From the NCBI RefSeq assembly GCF_014138045.1, contig NZ_JACGXA010000001.1, positions 241,001 to 305,000 on the forward strand: a stretch of DNA of 64,000 nucleotides, in the 5' to 3' direction. Source of the stretch: Nocardioides ginsengisegetis (lineage in GTDB: Bacteria > Actinomycetota > Actinomycetes > Propionibacteriales > Nocardioidaceae). Both the position numbers and the translations under genes were made by a program. Below are positions 1 to 8,432 of this stretch, in pieces. The notes beneath the pieces were generated by a model, which was not told where the DNA came from, did not search any database, and saw only the letters and a list, made by a program, of their open reading frames with translations. Each line of letters starts with the position of its first letter. Positions within the stretch are counted from its first letter, which is position 1.

Positions 1-1
1 G

Positions 2-538
2 GGCGTGGAGTCGCTGAGCACCCGCGACATCGCCCAGGCCGCGGGAGCCCCGGTCGCCTCGCTCTACCAGTACTTCGCCGACAAGGAGGACGTCCTCCTC
101 GCCCTCGCCCAGCGCGACATGGACGAGATGGACGCCCAGGTGCTCGAGGACCTCGGGAAGCTCGACGTGCTCTCGGTCTCCAGCGTCGTGCGCACCACGA
201 TGCTGGCCTTCGTCGCGGTCTACCACCGCCGGCGCGCGTTCGTGGAGATCTACCTGCGCGGGCGCACCAACGCCGCGGTGCACCAGTTCGGCCGCGAGCA
301 CAACGCCCGGGTGGCCGAGACCCTCTTCGCCTTCGCCCGCGACACCGGCCTCGCCGGCCCCGACCTGACCCAGCAGATGACGCTGATGGCCGTCGAGGTG
401 GGCGACCGGGTCTTCCAGCTGGCCTTCGAGCACGACTTCGAGGGCGACCCGGTCCTCATCGAGGAGGGCATCACCATGGTCACCGCCTACCTCGAGCGGC
501 ACGCGACCGCGGCCGGGCTGGCCGGGATCCCCCGGTGA
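2..538 (+). CDS. TetR/AcrR family transcriptional regulator, 5' end outside window
   Basis: The reading frame is open from the first bases of the window, so the true start lies upstream; the GTG at 5 falls inside the DNA-binding domain and is not the start. Visible residues begin in helix 1-2 of a TetR helix-turn-helix: the stretch from STRDIAQAAG to LYQYFADKEDVL is the classic recognition-helix signature, about 35 residues. The remaining roughly 140 residues are the helical ligand-binding and dimerisation domain, which is not diagnostic of a ligand. TetR proteins usually repress a nearby gene. The aldolase starts 27 bp downstream on the same strand, so a role in controlling the aldolase-kinase pair is possible but is inference only. 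Confidence 0.85.
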   Translation, partial: GVESLSTRDIAQAAGAPVASLYQYFADKEDVLLALAQRDMDEMDAQVLEDLGKLDVLSVSSVVRTTMLAFVAVYHRRRAFVEIYLRGRTNAAVHQFGREHNARVAETLFAFARDTGLAGPDLTQQMTLMAVEVGDRVFQLAFEHDFEGDPVLIEEGITMVTAYLERHATAAGLAGIPR

Positions 539-565
539 CGGCCGCGGTGATGGCTCGGTGAGCGC

Positions 566-1216
566 GTGACCGGCGACCTGGTCGCGGCGGTCGCGTCGGC
601 CGCCCGACGGCTCGCCGCCGAAGGGCTCCTCATCGGCACCGCCGGCAACGTCAGCGCCCGGGTCGGCGACCTGGTCGCGGTCACCGGGACCGGCGTCGTG
701 CTCGCCGACTGCACCCCCGAGGACGTCACGGTCGTGACGCTCTCCGGCCGGGTGGTCGAGGGCACGCTGGTGCCCACGTCCGAGCTCGACCTCCACCTCG
801 GCGTGTACGCCGCCACGGGCACCAGCGCCGTCGTGCACACCCACGCGCCGTTCGCGACCGCGGTCGCCTGCGTGCTCGACGAGCTGCCGGTGCTGCACTA
901 CCAGCAGCTGCTGCTGGGCGGTCCGATCCGGGTGGCGGCGTACGCGACGTTCGGGACGCCCGAGCTCGCGGCGTTCGTCCGGGAGGCGCTCGTCGACCGG
1001 CAGGCCGCGCTGATGGCCAACCACGGCTCGGTCGCGATCGGCTCCAGCCTCGCCAAGGCCGTCGACCACGCCCTGCTGCTGGAGTGGCTGGCCGCCCTGC
1101 ACCACCGCGCGAGCGCCCTCGGCACGCCGCGCGAGCTCACCCCCGCCGAGCAGGAGGCCGTGATCGTCGCGGCCATCGCCCGCCAGTACGGCACGACCCA
1201 GGAGAACCCCGCATGA
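566..1216 (+). CDS. Class II aldolase/adducin family protein (fuculose-phosphate aldolase-like)
   Basis: A 216-residue zinc-dependent aldolase of the FucA type, which cleaves a ketose- or deoxysugar-phosphate into a C3 fragment plus an aldehyde. Seen in the sequence: phosphate-binding loop GTAGNVSAR (24-32), the catalytic Glu in PTSE (Glu73), zinc ligands HTH (His91, His93) and a third His at 153 in ANHGS. These positions match E. coli FucA closely (Glu73, His92, His94, His155). The GTG start at 566 has only a weak ribosome site. The stop overlaps the next start as ATGA, so it is co-translated with a PfkB kinase that presumably makes the phosphorylated substrate. The actual sugar cannot be told from sequence; fuculose-, ribulose- or methylthioribulose-type substrates remain open. 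Confidence 0.88.
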   Translation: MTGDLVAAVASAARRLAAEGLLIGTAGNVSARVGDLVAVTGTGVVLADCTPEDVTVVTLSGRVVEGTLVPTSELDLHLGVYAATGTSAVVHTHAPFATAVACVLDELPVLHYQQLLLGGPIRVAAYATFGTPELAAFVREALVDRQAALMANHGSVAIGSSLAKAVDHALLLEWLAALHHRASALGTPRELTPAEQEAVIVAAIARQYGTTQENPA

Positions 1217-2139
1217 AGATCGCCACCGTCGGCGTGCACGTCCTCGACACCCACGTCATCGGCATCACCGGCATCCCCGACGGCTCCGAGGGCCAGCTCG
1301 TGGAGACGATCCGCTTCAGCCCGGCCGGCACCGCCGGCGGCACCGCCGTCGTGCTGGCGAGGCTCGGCGCCGAGGTGGCGTCGTACGGCGCCGTCGGGGA
1401 CGACCCGATCGCCGCGAGCCTGCTCGCGATGCTGGCCGCCGAGGGCGTGTCGGTCGACGGGCTGGTCCGCAAGGCCGACCAGCAGACGTCCGCCTCGGTG
1501 ATCCCGGTGCGACCCAACGGCGACCGGCCGGCGTGGCACTGCATCGGCGCCAACGGGGCCTTCACCCTCGACGACCTCGACCTGGCCTCCCTCGACGGGA
1601 TCACCCACCTGCACCTGGGCGGGCCGGAGTTCCTCGGCGGCCCGGCCGCCGGGGAGCTGCTCGCACACGCCCGCTCGATCGGCGCGACCACGTCCGTCGA
1701 CTTGCTCGCCCCCGGCGACCCCGACCTGCTGGCCTGGATCGCCGACGCGCTGCCGCACACCGACTACCTGCTGCCCAACGACGAGCAGGTCCTCGGCTTC
1801 ACCGGCGCCGCGTCGCTCGAGGAGGGTGCCCGCGCGCTGGTCGCCGCCGGGGCGGGCTGCGTCGCGGTGACGCAGGGTGCCAAGGGCGCGCTGGTCGTGA
1901 CCGCCCACGAGGTGGTCGAGGTGCCGGCGTACGCGATCGAGGTCGTGGACACCACCGGCTGCGGCGACGCGTTCTCCGCCGGCTTCCTGCGGGGGCTCTC
2001 GGTGGGCCGGGACCTCCGCGGTGCCGCCGAGCTCGGGTGCGCGGCCGCCGCGCAGGTCGCCCAGGGCCTCGGCACCGACCACGGCAGCTACACGCTGGCG
2101 TCCGTCGAGGAGTTCGCGCGGAGCACGCCGGCCCGCTGA
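1213..2139 (+). CDS. PfkB-family carbohydrate kinase
   Basis: A 308-residue ribokinase-fold sugar kinase transferring phosphate from ATP to a sugar hydroxyl. The C-terminal PfkB signature is DTTGCGDAFSAGF (246-258) with catalytic Asp252; the usual anion-hole Ala is Cys here (GCGD instead of GAGD), a tolerated variant. The N-terminal GTAGGTAVVLARLG block (39-52) matches the family glycine-rich sugar-binding region. The ATG at 1213 overlaps the aldolase stop (ATGA), which fixes the start; a longer upstream extension of the frame is a shadow of the aldolase gene. Together the two genes form a minimal kinase-plus-aldolase catabolic module. The substrate is unknown. Confidence 0.9.
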   Translation: MKIATVGVHVLDTHVIGITGIPDGSEGQLVETIRFSPAGTAGGTAVVLARLGAEVASYGAVGDDPIAASLLAMLAAEGVSVDGLVRKADQQTSASVIPVRPNGDRPAWHCIGANGAFTLDDLDLASLDGITHLHLGGPEFLGGPAAGELLAHARSIGATTSVDLLAPGDPDLLAWIADALPHTDYLLPNDEQVLGFTGAASLEEGARALVAAGAGCVAVTQGAKGALVVTAHEVVEVPAYAIEVVDTTGCGDAFSAGFLRGLSVGRDLRGAAELGCAAAAQVAQGLGTDHGSYTLASVEEFARSTPAR

Positions 2140-2230
2140 CGGGGTTCGGGTCTGCGCATCACGCGTCCCACGGGCCACACCGCCCGGGCACTCCCGTACG
2201 TTCCCGGGGGTTGCAACCCTCCAGAACGTC

Positions 2231-2258
2231 CGGGATCACCGGCTCACCGGTGATCCCG
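2231..2258. terminator. Bidirectional hairpin terminator between convergent genes
   Basis: A perfect 12-bp stem (2231-2242 with 2247-2258) and a CTCA loop sit between the kinase stop at 2139 and the convergent hydrolase stop at 2277. There is no T-tract, which is usual for high-GC actinobacterial terminators. The symmetry and position suggest it serves both strands. Confidence 0.7.
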
Positions 2259-2276
2259 CCCGCGACCGCCGAGCCG

Positions 2277-3599
2277 TCAGCGGGTCAGCGCCCGCGACCC
2301 GCCCGACCCGTAGCGACGCGACGGGTTGGACCCGATCGCGTCCGGGCTGGACTTCTTCGCGGTCTTCTTGGCCGCCGCCTTCTTCGCGGGAGTTGCCTTC
2401 GTGGCGGGCACGCCGTTCTTCGAGGCCGCGGAGGCCCCGGAGGCCGTCGACTTCCGCGGAGCGGCCTTCTTCGCCGGAGCCTTCTTCGCCGGGACCTTCT
2501 TGACGGCCGCCTCCGGGGTCGGCTCGTCCTCGGCGTCGGAGGACCACTGGGAGATCCACTCGTCCATCACCCGCCACGTCGAGGTGCGCGCCGAGCGGCC
2601 GGTGAGCATGCCGAGGTGGCCGCCGGGGACGACCTCGAAGCGGACCTCCTCCGACGAGGACAGCAGCGGCACGACCGCCTTGACGGCCGGGATCGGGGCG
2701 ATGCCGTCGGTGGCGCCGCCGAAGACCAGGACCGGGGCCTTGATGTCGGCCACCGAGATGGTCCGGTCACCGAAGTCGATGGACCCGCCGACGAGGGCGT
2801 TGCCCTTCACGAAGCGGTGGTAGAGCTGCCCGAACGTCCGGCCGGGATAGGCGATCATGTTGGCGGTGAACCGGTCGACCGCCTCGATCTGCGCGAGGAA
2901 CTCGGTGTCATCGAGGTGGGTGGCCACGGCCAGCGGCTTGGTCACCATCTTCTGGAACGACGAGAGCTGGAAGGCCCACTTCACCAGCGGCTTCGGGGCC
3001 CCGCCCAGCGCCTGGTAGGTGCGGGTGATGCCCCGGCCGGGAGCGATGTTCAGCAGCGGCCGCAGCGGCGCCACGAGCGGCACCAGCGACACGTCGAAGG
3101 GCGACCCGACGGCGGTCACCGACGCGATCGGCAGGTCCGGCTGGTCGGCGGCGGTGAGCAGCGAGAAGATCCCGCCCAGGCTCCAGCCGATCAGGTGCAC
3201 GGGGCGGCCGCCGGCGTGCATCGAGGTCTCGCGGATCGCGGTCGGGATGACCTCGTCGATCCAGTGCTCCATGCCCAGGGCGCGGTCCTTGAACGACACC
3301 TCGCCGTACTCCACGAGGTAGGTCGGGCGGCCCGCCGCCACGAAGTGCTCCACGAGGGAGCAGCCGCGGCGCAGGTCGAAGCAGAGCGCGGGGGCGGCGA
3401 GCGGGGTCACGAGCAGGACGGGGTCGCCCTGCTCCTGCACCTTCGCGGCCGGCCGGTAGTGGTACAGCTCGCGCAGCGTGCCCTCGTCGATGAGCGTGCG
3501 AGGCATCGGCCGGAGGTCCGCCAGCCCGCCGTAGAGCATCTTGTGGGCGACGTTGCTCGCTGCGGAGACGACCTGATCGGCCTTGGGGATCAGATCCAT
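2277..3599 (-). CDS. PhaC-like alpha/beta hydrolase with histone H1-like Lys/Ala-rich tail
   Basis: A 440-residue protein. Residues 30-350 are an alpha/beta hydrolase resembling PHA synthase-like and PhaC-type proteins in layout (VTPLAAP strand region, nucleophile elbow GWSLGG with Ser140, Asp298 in GATDGIAP, His328 in PGGHLG). True PHA synthases use Cys at the nucleophile; here it is Ser, so esterase, lipase or depolymerase activity is more likely than polymerisation. Residues 360-440 are a disordered tail with AKKA/PAKK-type repeats (367-383 and 401-417), like histone H1 or the DNA- and granule-binding tail of PhaM. ATG at 3599 is chosen because upstream codons lack family similarity. It converges on the PfkB gene across a strong hairpin. 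Function is not assigned with certainty. Confidence 0.8.
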   Translation of the reverse strand: MDLIPKADQVVSAASNVAHKMLYGGLADLRPMPRTLIDEGTLRELYHYRPAAKVQEQGDPVLLVTPLAAPALCFDLRRGCSLVEHFVAAGRPTYLVEYGEVSFKDRALGMEHWIDEVIPTAIRETSMHAGGRPVHLIGWSLGGIFSLLTAADQPDLPIASVTAVGSPFDVSLVPLVAPLRPLLNIAPGRGITRTYQALGGAPKPLVKWAFQLSSFQKMVTKPLAVATHLDDTEFLAQIEAVDRFTANMIAYPGRTFGQLYHRFVKGNALVGGSIDFGDRTISVADIKAPVLVFGGATDGIAPIPAVKAVVPLLSSSEEVRFEVVPGGHLGMLTGRSARTSTWRVMDEWISQWSSDAEDEPTPEAAVKKVPAKKAPAKKAAPRKSTASGASAASKNGVPATKATPAKKAAAKKTAKKSSPDAIGSNPSRRYGSGGSRALTR

Positions 3600-3669
3600 G
3601 GGTCGAAAATTACCGGACCCCGCCACCCGACGCGCCCGGATGGACAGTTGAAAGGGCCACATCCGGGGC

Positions 3670-4080
3670 TCACTGCGGCGCGAAGGTCCGCCACATCCAG
3701 CGGGAGGGGTCCTCCAGGGGGCCGAAGCCGTACGCCGCGTAGAGCTCGTGCGCGTCCCCGGTCGCCAGGAGAGCCCGCCGCACCTCGAGGCCGGCGAGCT
3801 CGGACGTGACGCGCTCCACCAGCGCCCTGCCGACGCCGCGGCCCCGGTGGCCGCGGTCGACGTACACGTCGCAGAGCCAGGCGAACGTCGCGTGGTCGGT
3901 GACCACGCGGGCGTAGCCGACGAGCTCGCCGTCCTCGAACGCGCCGACGTTCAGCGAGTGCGCCATCGACCGCGCGACGACCTCGCGGCTCCGACCCAGC
4001 GCCCAGTAGGCGTCCTCGGAGAGCCAGCGGTGCACCCGGTCGACGTCGATGCGGTCGACGTCGGTCGAGACGGTGATCAT
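3670..4080 (-). CDS. GNAT family N-acetyltransferase
   Basis: A 136-residue single-domain GNAT protein that would transfer an acetyl group from acetyl-CoA to an amine. The acetyl-CoA pyrophosphate loop is visible as DRGHRGRGVGRALV (about 75-88), preceded by the beta-4 strand WLCDVYV and followed by the family ending ELYAAYGFGPL. The length is typical. The acceptor is unknown. It lies 20 bp downstream of otsA on the same strand and may be read through from the oxidoreductase-otsA transcript, without implying a shared function. Confidence 0.85.
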   Translation of the reverse strand: MITVSTDVDRIDVDRVHRWLSEDAYWALGRSREVVARSMAHSLNVGAFEDGELVGYARVVTDHATFAWLCDVYVDRGHRGRGVGRALVERVTSELAGLEVRRALLATGDAHELYAAYGFGPLEDPSRWMWRTFAPQ

Positions 4081-4100
4081 GGACGGATCATCGGATCGAC

Positions 4101-5558
4101 TCAGGACCGCTTGGCGGGCCGCACGGTCTTGCCGTGCGCGCCACGGGCGGCGGCCAGCTCGAGCAGGAACGCGTCGGCCCAGGCGGCGACGTCGTGCTGG
4201 AGCACGGTCTTGCGCATCGCCTTCATCCGGCGGCCGCGCTCGCGCTCGTCGGCGGCGTAGGCCTCGAGCAGGGCGCTCTTCATGCCGTTGATGTCGTAGG
4301 GGTTGACCAGCCAGGCCTGGCGCAGCTCGTCGGCCGCACCGGCGAACTCCGAGAGGACCAGGGCCCCGTCGTCCTCGTAGCGGGTCGCGACGTACTCCTT
4401 GGCGACGAGGTTCATGCCGTCGCGGTAGGGCGTGACGACCATGATGTCGGCGGCCCGGTAGAGCGCGGCCATCTCCTCGCGCGGGTAGGAGGAGTGCAGG
4501 TAGGAGATCGCCGGGCGGCCGATCCGGCCGAGGTCGCCGTTGATGTGGCCGACGAGCCGGTCGATCTCGTCGCGCAGGATGCGGTACTGCTCGACCTGCT
4601 CCCGCGAGGGCGTTGCGACCTGCACGAAGACGGCGTCCTCGACGTCGAAGTGCCCGTCGATGATCAGCTCGCTGAAGGCGCGCAGCCGGGCGTAGATGCC
4701 CTTGGTGTAGTCGAGCCGGTCGACCCCGAGGAAGACCTTGCGGGGGCTGCCGAGCGCGTCGCGGATCGTCTCCGCACGCTTCTCCACCCGCTCGGAGCGG
4801 GCCAGCTCCTCGAAGCCCTTCGCGTCGATCGAGATCGGGAACGCCGCCGCCTTCACGGTGCGGCCGTCGGGCAGGTAGACGAGGTCACGGTGGGTCTTGT
4901 GGCCCACCCGCTGGCGGACGAGGCGCACGAAGTTCTGGGCGCCGCCGTTCATCTGGAAGCCGACGAGGTCCGCGCCGAGCAGCCCCTCGAGGATCTGGCG
5001 GCGCCACGGCAGCTGCTGGAAGAGCTCGGCCGGCGGGAAGGGGATGTGCAGGTAGAAACCGATCCGCAGGTCGGGTCGCAGCGAGCGCAGGATCTGCGGC
5101 ACCAGCTGGAGCTGGTAGTCGTGGACCCACACCGTCGCGCCCTCGGACGCGAGCTCGGCGGCCTTCTCGGCGAAGCGCTGGTTGACGCCCACGTAGGCGT
5201 CCCACCACTCGCGGTGAAACTCCGGCTTGGCCACCACGTCGTGGTAGAGCGGCCAGAGGGTGCCGTTGGAGAAGCCCTCGTAGAAGTCCTTGACCTCCTC
5301 GGCCGACATGGTCATCGGCACGAGCGAGAGCCCGTCGAACTCGAACGGCTGGAGGTCCTGCTCGGTGCCGCCGGGCCAGCCGACCCACACGCCGTCGTTG
5401 GCGCGGAGCACCGGCTCGATCGCGGTCACCAGCCCGCCGGGCGACGTGCGCCAGCCCGGGCTGCCGTCGGCCAGGGTCACCCGGTCGACGGGCAACCTGT
5501 TGGCGACGATGACCAGATCGGCGGTTCCAGCGGAAGGCACGACCCCAACCCTAGTCAA
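4101..5558 (-). CDS. otsA: Trehalose-6-phosphate synthase (GT20)
   Basis: Makes trehalose-6-phosphate from a nucleotide-glucose donor and glucose-6-phosphate, the first step of OtsAB trehalose synthesis. Visible GT20 motifs: VANRLPVDR (18-26, phosphate-binding Arg21), WPGG (61-64), VWVHDYQL (143-150), FYLHIPFPP (168-176), VDRLDYTKG (279-287, nucleotide-binding Arg281 and Lys286) and YRDGMNLVAKEYVA near 378-391. At 485 residues it is about normal. The start used is TTG at 5558, six bases after the upstream oxidoreductase stop; GTG at 5540 is a plausible alternative. The matching phosphatase otsB is about 2 kb away on the opposite strand, so the pair is not an operon. Confidence 0.95.
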   Translation of the reverse strand: MTRVGVVPSAGTADLVIVANRLPVDRVTLADGSPGWRTSPGGLVTAIEPVLRANDGVWVGWPGGTEQDLQPFEFDGLSLVPMTMSAEEVKDFYEGFSNGTLWPLYHDVVAKPEFHREWWDAYVGVNQRFAEKAAELASEGATVWVHDYQLQLVPQILRSLRPDLRIGFYLHIPFPPAELFQQLPWRRQILEGLLGADLVGFQMNGGAQNFVRLVRQRVGHKTHRDLVYLPDGRTVKAAAFPISIDAKGFEELARSERVEKRAETIRDALGSPRKVFLGVDRLDYTKGIYARLRAFSELIIDGHFDVEDAVFVQVATPSREQVEQYRILRDEIDRLVGHINGDLGRIGRPAISYLHSSYPREEMAALYRAADIMVVTPYRDGMNLVAKEYVATRYEDDGALVLSEFAGAADELRQAWLVNPYDINGMKSALLEAYAADERERGRRMKAMRKTVLQHDVAAWADAFLLELAAARGAHGKTVRPAKRS

Positions 5559-5564
5559 CGGACC

Positions 5565-6557
5565 TCAAGCGCCGTCGGCGTCGTACCTGACCCCGACCTG
5601 CGCGCGGATGTCGTCCATCTGCCGCATCAGCGACAACGTCTGCGCGTGCGGGACGAGCGGGCTCTCGCGCAGCCCCTCGCGCAGGCAGCGCTGCACCTCG
5701 GCCGCCTCGTTGCCCAGGCCGCTGCCGAGCAACGGCTCGGCACCCTCGATCCGCTCGGTCTCGCCGCCGACGGGTGTCCACTCGGCGTACGTCGGGTGGT
5801 GGAACTGTGTCGGCACGACGAGCGTCCCGCGGTCGGTCGCCACCGTGGCCGTCCGGGGCGAGACCGAGGTCATCGAGGCGCTCAACGCGGAGATGGCACC
5901 GCCGGGGTGCAGGCCGGCGACCGCGACGTCGAGGTCGATGCCGCTCTCGCTGAGGTTGGCCACCGCCGCGAGCCGGGTCGGCTCGCCCAGCAGCAGGTGC
6001 GCGAAGGTCAGCGGGTAGATGCCCATGTCGAGCAGGGCGCCGGCGCCGAGCGCCGGGTCGAGCAGCCGGTCGGTGGCCGGACGGTCGACCACGAACCCCA
6101 GGTCGGCGTGCACCTGCCGCGGCGTCCCGAACCGGTCGGGGTCCTGGAGGGCCCGGATGACCGGGTTGCAGGCCATCCACATGGCCTCCATGAGGAACCG
6201 GTCGTGCCGGGCCGCCAGCGCGACCATCTCCTCGGCCTCGGCGGTGTTGAGGGTCAGCGGCTTCTCGCACAGCACGTGCTTGCCGGCCTCGAAGGCCATC
6301 CGGGCGTGCTCGAGGTGCATCGAGTGCGGGGAGGCGAGGTAGACGACGTCGACCGCCGGGTCCTGCACCAGCGCGGCGTAGGAGGCGTGGGCGGTCGTCG
6401 CGGCGTCGCCGTACTCCCGTGCGAAGGCGTCGGCGGACTCCTGGCTGCGCGAACCCACGGCCGCCAGTCGGGCACCGGGCACCTCGCGGAGGTCGGTGGC
6501 GAAGCTCCGGGCGATCCGGCCGGTGGCCAGGACGCCCCAGCCGCAGGTGTCGCTCAC
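5565..6557 (-). CDS. Gfo/Idh/MocA family NAD(P)-dependent oxidoreductase
   Basis: A 330-residue two-domain dehydrogenase. The N-terminal Rossmann fold starts WGVLATGRIARSF (7-19), and the conserved EKP motif (98-100, with the catalytic-region Lys99) follows the strand KHVLC. The C-terminal half is the alpha/beta substrate domain. Family members oxidise or reduce sugars, inositols or related polyols; the substrate is not predictable here. The GTG start at 6557 is preceded by a strong GAGGAGG ribosome site. Tight spacing to otsA (6 bp) indicates co-transcription, so a link to disaccharide or osmolyte metabolism is plausible. Confidence 0.88.
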   Translation of the reverse strand: MSDTCGWGVLATGRIARSFATDLREVPGARLAAVGSRSQESADAFAREYGDAATTAHASYAALVQDPAVDVVYLASPHSMHLEHARMAFEAGKHVLCEKPLTLNTAEAEEMVALAARHDRFLMEAMWMACNPVIRALQDPDRFGTPRQVHADLGFVVDRPATDRLLDPALGAGALLDMGIYPLTFAHLLLGEPTRLAAVANLSESGIDLDVAVAGLHPGGAISALSASMTSVSPRTATVATDRGTLVVPTQFHHPTYAEWTPVGGETERIEGAEPLLGSGLGNEAAEVQRCLREGLRESPLVPHAQTLSLMRQMDDIRAQVGVRYDADGA

Positions 6558-6678
6558 GGGTCCTCCTCGGGTGCGTCTCAGTTGCTCCCCGCGACTCGCC
6601 GGGTGCGAATGACATCGATGTGGTTCGTCGCCTACAGTTGGCGTCGGAACACCATCTGATCACACGGGGAGATTGCGC

Positions 6679-6975
6679 ATGGATGCCGCGAACGCGCTGC
6701 AGGGCCTCGAGGCCGAGGCCACGCCGACCCTGAGCGAGCGCGACCGCGAGATCCTCGAGTTCGAGCGTCAGTGGTGGAAGTACGCCGGCGCCAAGGAGAC
6801 CGCGGTCCGCGAGAAGTTCGACATGAGCTCCACGCGCTACTACCAGGTCCTCAACGCCCTGATCGACCGCCCGGACGCCCTCGAGGCCGACCCGCTGCTG
6901 GTCCGCCGCCTGCGTCGCCTCCGGGCCGCCCGCCAGCGGCAGCGCTCCGCCCGCCGCCTGGGCTTCGAGGTCTGA
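6679..6975 (+). CDS. DUF3263 domain-containing protein
   Basis: A 98-residue actinobacterial protein. The core, LSERDREILEFERQWWKYAG through MSSTRYYQVLNALID, is the DUF3263 signature and contains a predicted helix-turn-helix-like segment (AVREKFDMSSTRYYQVLNAL). The C-terminus is very Arg-rich. ATG at 6679 is chosen because GGGGAG at 6666-6671 gives a 7-nt spacing; the in-frame TTG at 6673 is too close. It is followed 2 bp later by a LytR_C protein, a pairing commonly seen in actinobacteria. DNA binding is inferred from the basic HTH-like character; no function is established. Confidence 0.85.
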   Translation: MDAANALQGLEAEATPTLSERDREILEFERQWWKYAGAKETAVREKFDMSSTRYYQVLNALIDRPDALEADPLLVRRLRRLRAARQRQRSARRLGFEV

Positions 6976-6977
6976 GC

Positions 6978-7490
6978 ATGTTCCGCCTCGCCCACCGGTC
7001 CCGCAACCAGCGGGGCGTGGTCTTCCCCTCGCCCGTCGTGATGCTGAGCATCATCGCCGTCGCCATGGCCGGCATCGCCTTCGTCGCCACCCGGGACCCC
7101 GCGCCCACCGAGCGCAAGGTCACCACCGTCGCCCACGCGGCGCCCAGCCCGTCGACCTCGGCCTCGGCCGAGCCCCAGAAGGTCCAGAAGCCGCGCCACC
7201 TCGAGCCGGCCGTCAAGCGCTCGGCCGTCTACGTCGAGGTCTACAACAACTCCGGCATCACCGGACTCGCCGGACGGATCGCGTCCCGCGCCTCCGACGC
7301 GGGCTGGCAGGTCGTCGGCTCCGACAACTGGTACGGCACCATCCCGAGCTCGACGGTCTACTACCCGCAGCGCCTCAAGGCCGCGGCCAAGGTGCTGGCC
7401 CTCGACCTGGGCATCCGCCGCCTCGAGCCCGCCATCGACCCGATGCGTCTCGACCGGCTCACCGTGATCCTCACCTCAGACGCCGCCTGA
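6978..7490 (+). CDS. Membrane-anchored LytR_C domain protein
   Basis: A 170-residue protein with a short basic cytoplasmic N-terminus, one membrane segment (about 16-36, VVFPSPVVMLSIIAVAMAGI), a Pro/Ser/Ala-rich linker, and a C-terminal LytR_C domain (about 78-168; VYVEVYNNSGITGLAGRIASRASDAGWQVV). LytR_C domains occur at the C-terminus of LytR-CpsA-Psr cell-wall ligases or alone, as here, and are thought to act at the cell surface. It starts 2 bp after the DUF3263 stop, so the two are co-transcribed. It carries no catalytic LCP domain, so it is not itself a ligase. Confidence 0.85.
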   Translation: MFRLAHRSRNQRGVVFPSPVVMLSIIAVAMAGIAFVATRDPAPTERKVTTVAHAAPSPSTSASAEPQKVQKPRHLEPAVKRSAVYVEVYNNSGITGLAGRIASRASDAGWQVVGSDNWYGTIPSSTVYYPQRLKAAAKVLALDLGIRRLEPAIDPMRLDRLTVILTSDAA

Positions 7491-7538
7491 TCCTTCCCTC
7501 CCGCCCACCGCGACCCCCGGTCGTGATTGGGTTGGGCC

Positions 7539-8384
7539 ATGGAGTTCACCTCAGTCGAGGGGGAGCAGCGGTACGCCGCCCTGGTGCGGGCCGCCGCCTC
7601 CACCGTCGTCGGGCTCGACTTCGACGGCACCCTGTCGCCGATCGTGGACGACCCCGAGGCGGCCCACATCCACCCCGAGGCCTCCGAGGTCCTCGTCGAG
7701 CTCGCCGCCCAGGTCGCCGCGATCGCGGTGATCACGGGTCGCCCGGCCCGCCAGGCCCTCGCGCTCGGCGGGCTGGAGCAGGTCGGCAACGAGATCGGTG
7801 ACACCGGCAAGGAGCTCTACCTCTTCGGGCAGTACGGCAACGAGCGCTGGAGCTCCACCCACCGCCGCGTGATCTCACCGCGACCACCCTCCGGCCTCGC
7901 GAGCTTCCTGCGGGAGCTGCCGCGCACCCTCCGCGCGGCGGACGCGGCCGACGCGTTCATCGAGGACAAGGGCCTCGCCGTGGCCGTGCACACCCGCCGC
8001 CTCCCCGACCCCGAGGGTGCCTTCGAGCGCGTCCTCCCCGGGCTGCGGGACCTCGCCGCCGCCCACGACCTGGTCGTCGAGCCCGGCCGCAACGTCGTGG
8101 AGATCCGCTCCCACGGCATGCACAAGGGGCTGGTCGTCGAGGCGCTCGTGGAGGAGCTCGAGGCGGGCGGGTTCCTGTTCGCCGGCGACGACCTCGGCGA
8201 CGTCGAGGCGTTCGAGGCGGTCGCGGACCTGCGTCGCCGGGGGCTCCCCACGCTGCTGGTCTGCTCGGCCTCCGACGAGGAGAGCTCGCTGATCCCCCTG
8301 AGCGACGTGGTCGTGAAGGGGCCGCAGGGGGTGCTGGACCTGCTCAGGCAGCTGACGCTCGACGCGCGGACCAACCGGGCCTGA
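7539..8384 (+). CDS. otsB: Trehalose-6-phosphate phosphatase
   Basis: Removes phosphate from trehalose-6-phosphate to give trehalose. It is a 281-residue HAD-superfamily enzyme: motif I DFDGTLSPI (Asp27 nucleophile, Asp29 acid/base), motif II VITGRPA, a basic residue in HKGLVVEAL, and motif IV FAGDDLGDVEAF binding Mg. Length is typical for stand-alone OtsB. ATG at 7539 is preferred over the in-frame TTG at 7527; the ribosome site is poor either way. It stands apart from otsA, downstream of the DUF3263/LytR_C pair, and ends in a strong hairpin. Confidence 0.93.
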   Translation: MEFTSVEGEQRYAALVRAAASTVVGLDFDGTLSPIVDDPEAAHIHPEASEVLVELAAQVAAIAVITGRPARQALALGGLEQVGNEIGDTGKELYLFGQYGNERWSSTHRRVISPRPPSGLASFLRELPRTLRAADAADAFIEDKGLAVAVHTRRLPDPEGAFERVLPGLRDLAAAHDLVVEPGRNVVEIRSHGMHKGLVVEALVEELEAGGFLFAGDDLGDVEAFEAVADLRRRGLPTLLVCSASDEESSLIPLSDVVVKGPQGVLDLLRQLTLDARTNRA

Positions 8385-8388
8385 CGGA

Positions 8389-8410
8389 GGCGCCCGCATG
8401 CGCGGGCGCC
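8389..8410. terminator. Rho-independent-type hairpin after otsB
   Basis: A 9-bp GC stem (8389-8397 with 8402-8410) with loop ATGC begins 5 bp after the otsB stop codon. No T-tract follows, as is normal in this genome. Confidence 0.75.
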
Positions 8411-8432
8411 CTGGCGGCGGGAGCGGTGACTT

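Noticed and set aside
2277..3599. PHA synthase (phaC)
   Set aside because: The nucleophile elbow is GWSLGG with Ser; PHA synthases need Cys there. Kept as a PhaC-like hydrolase only.
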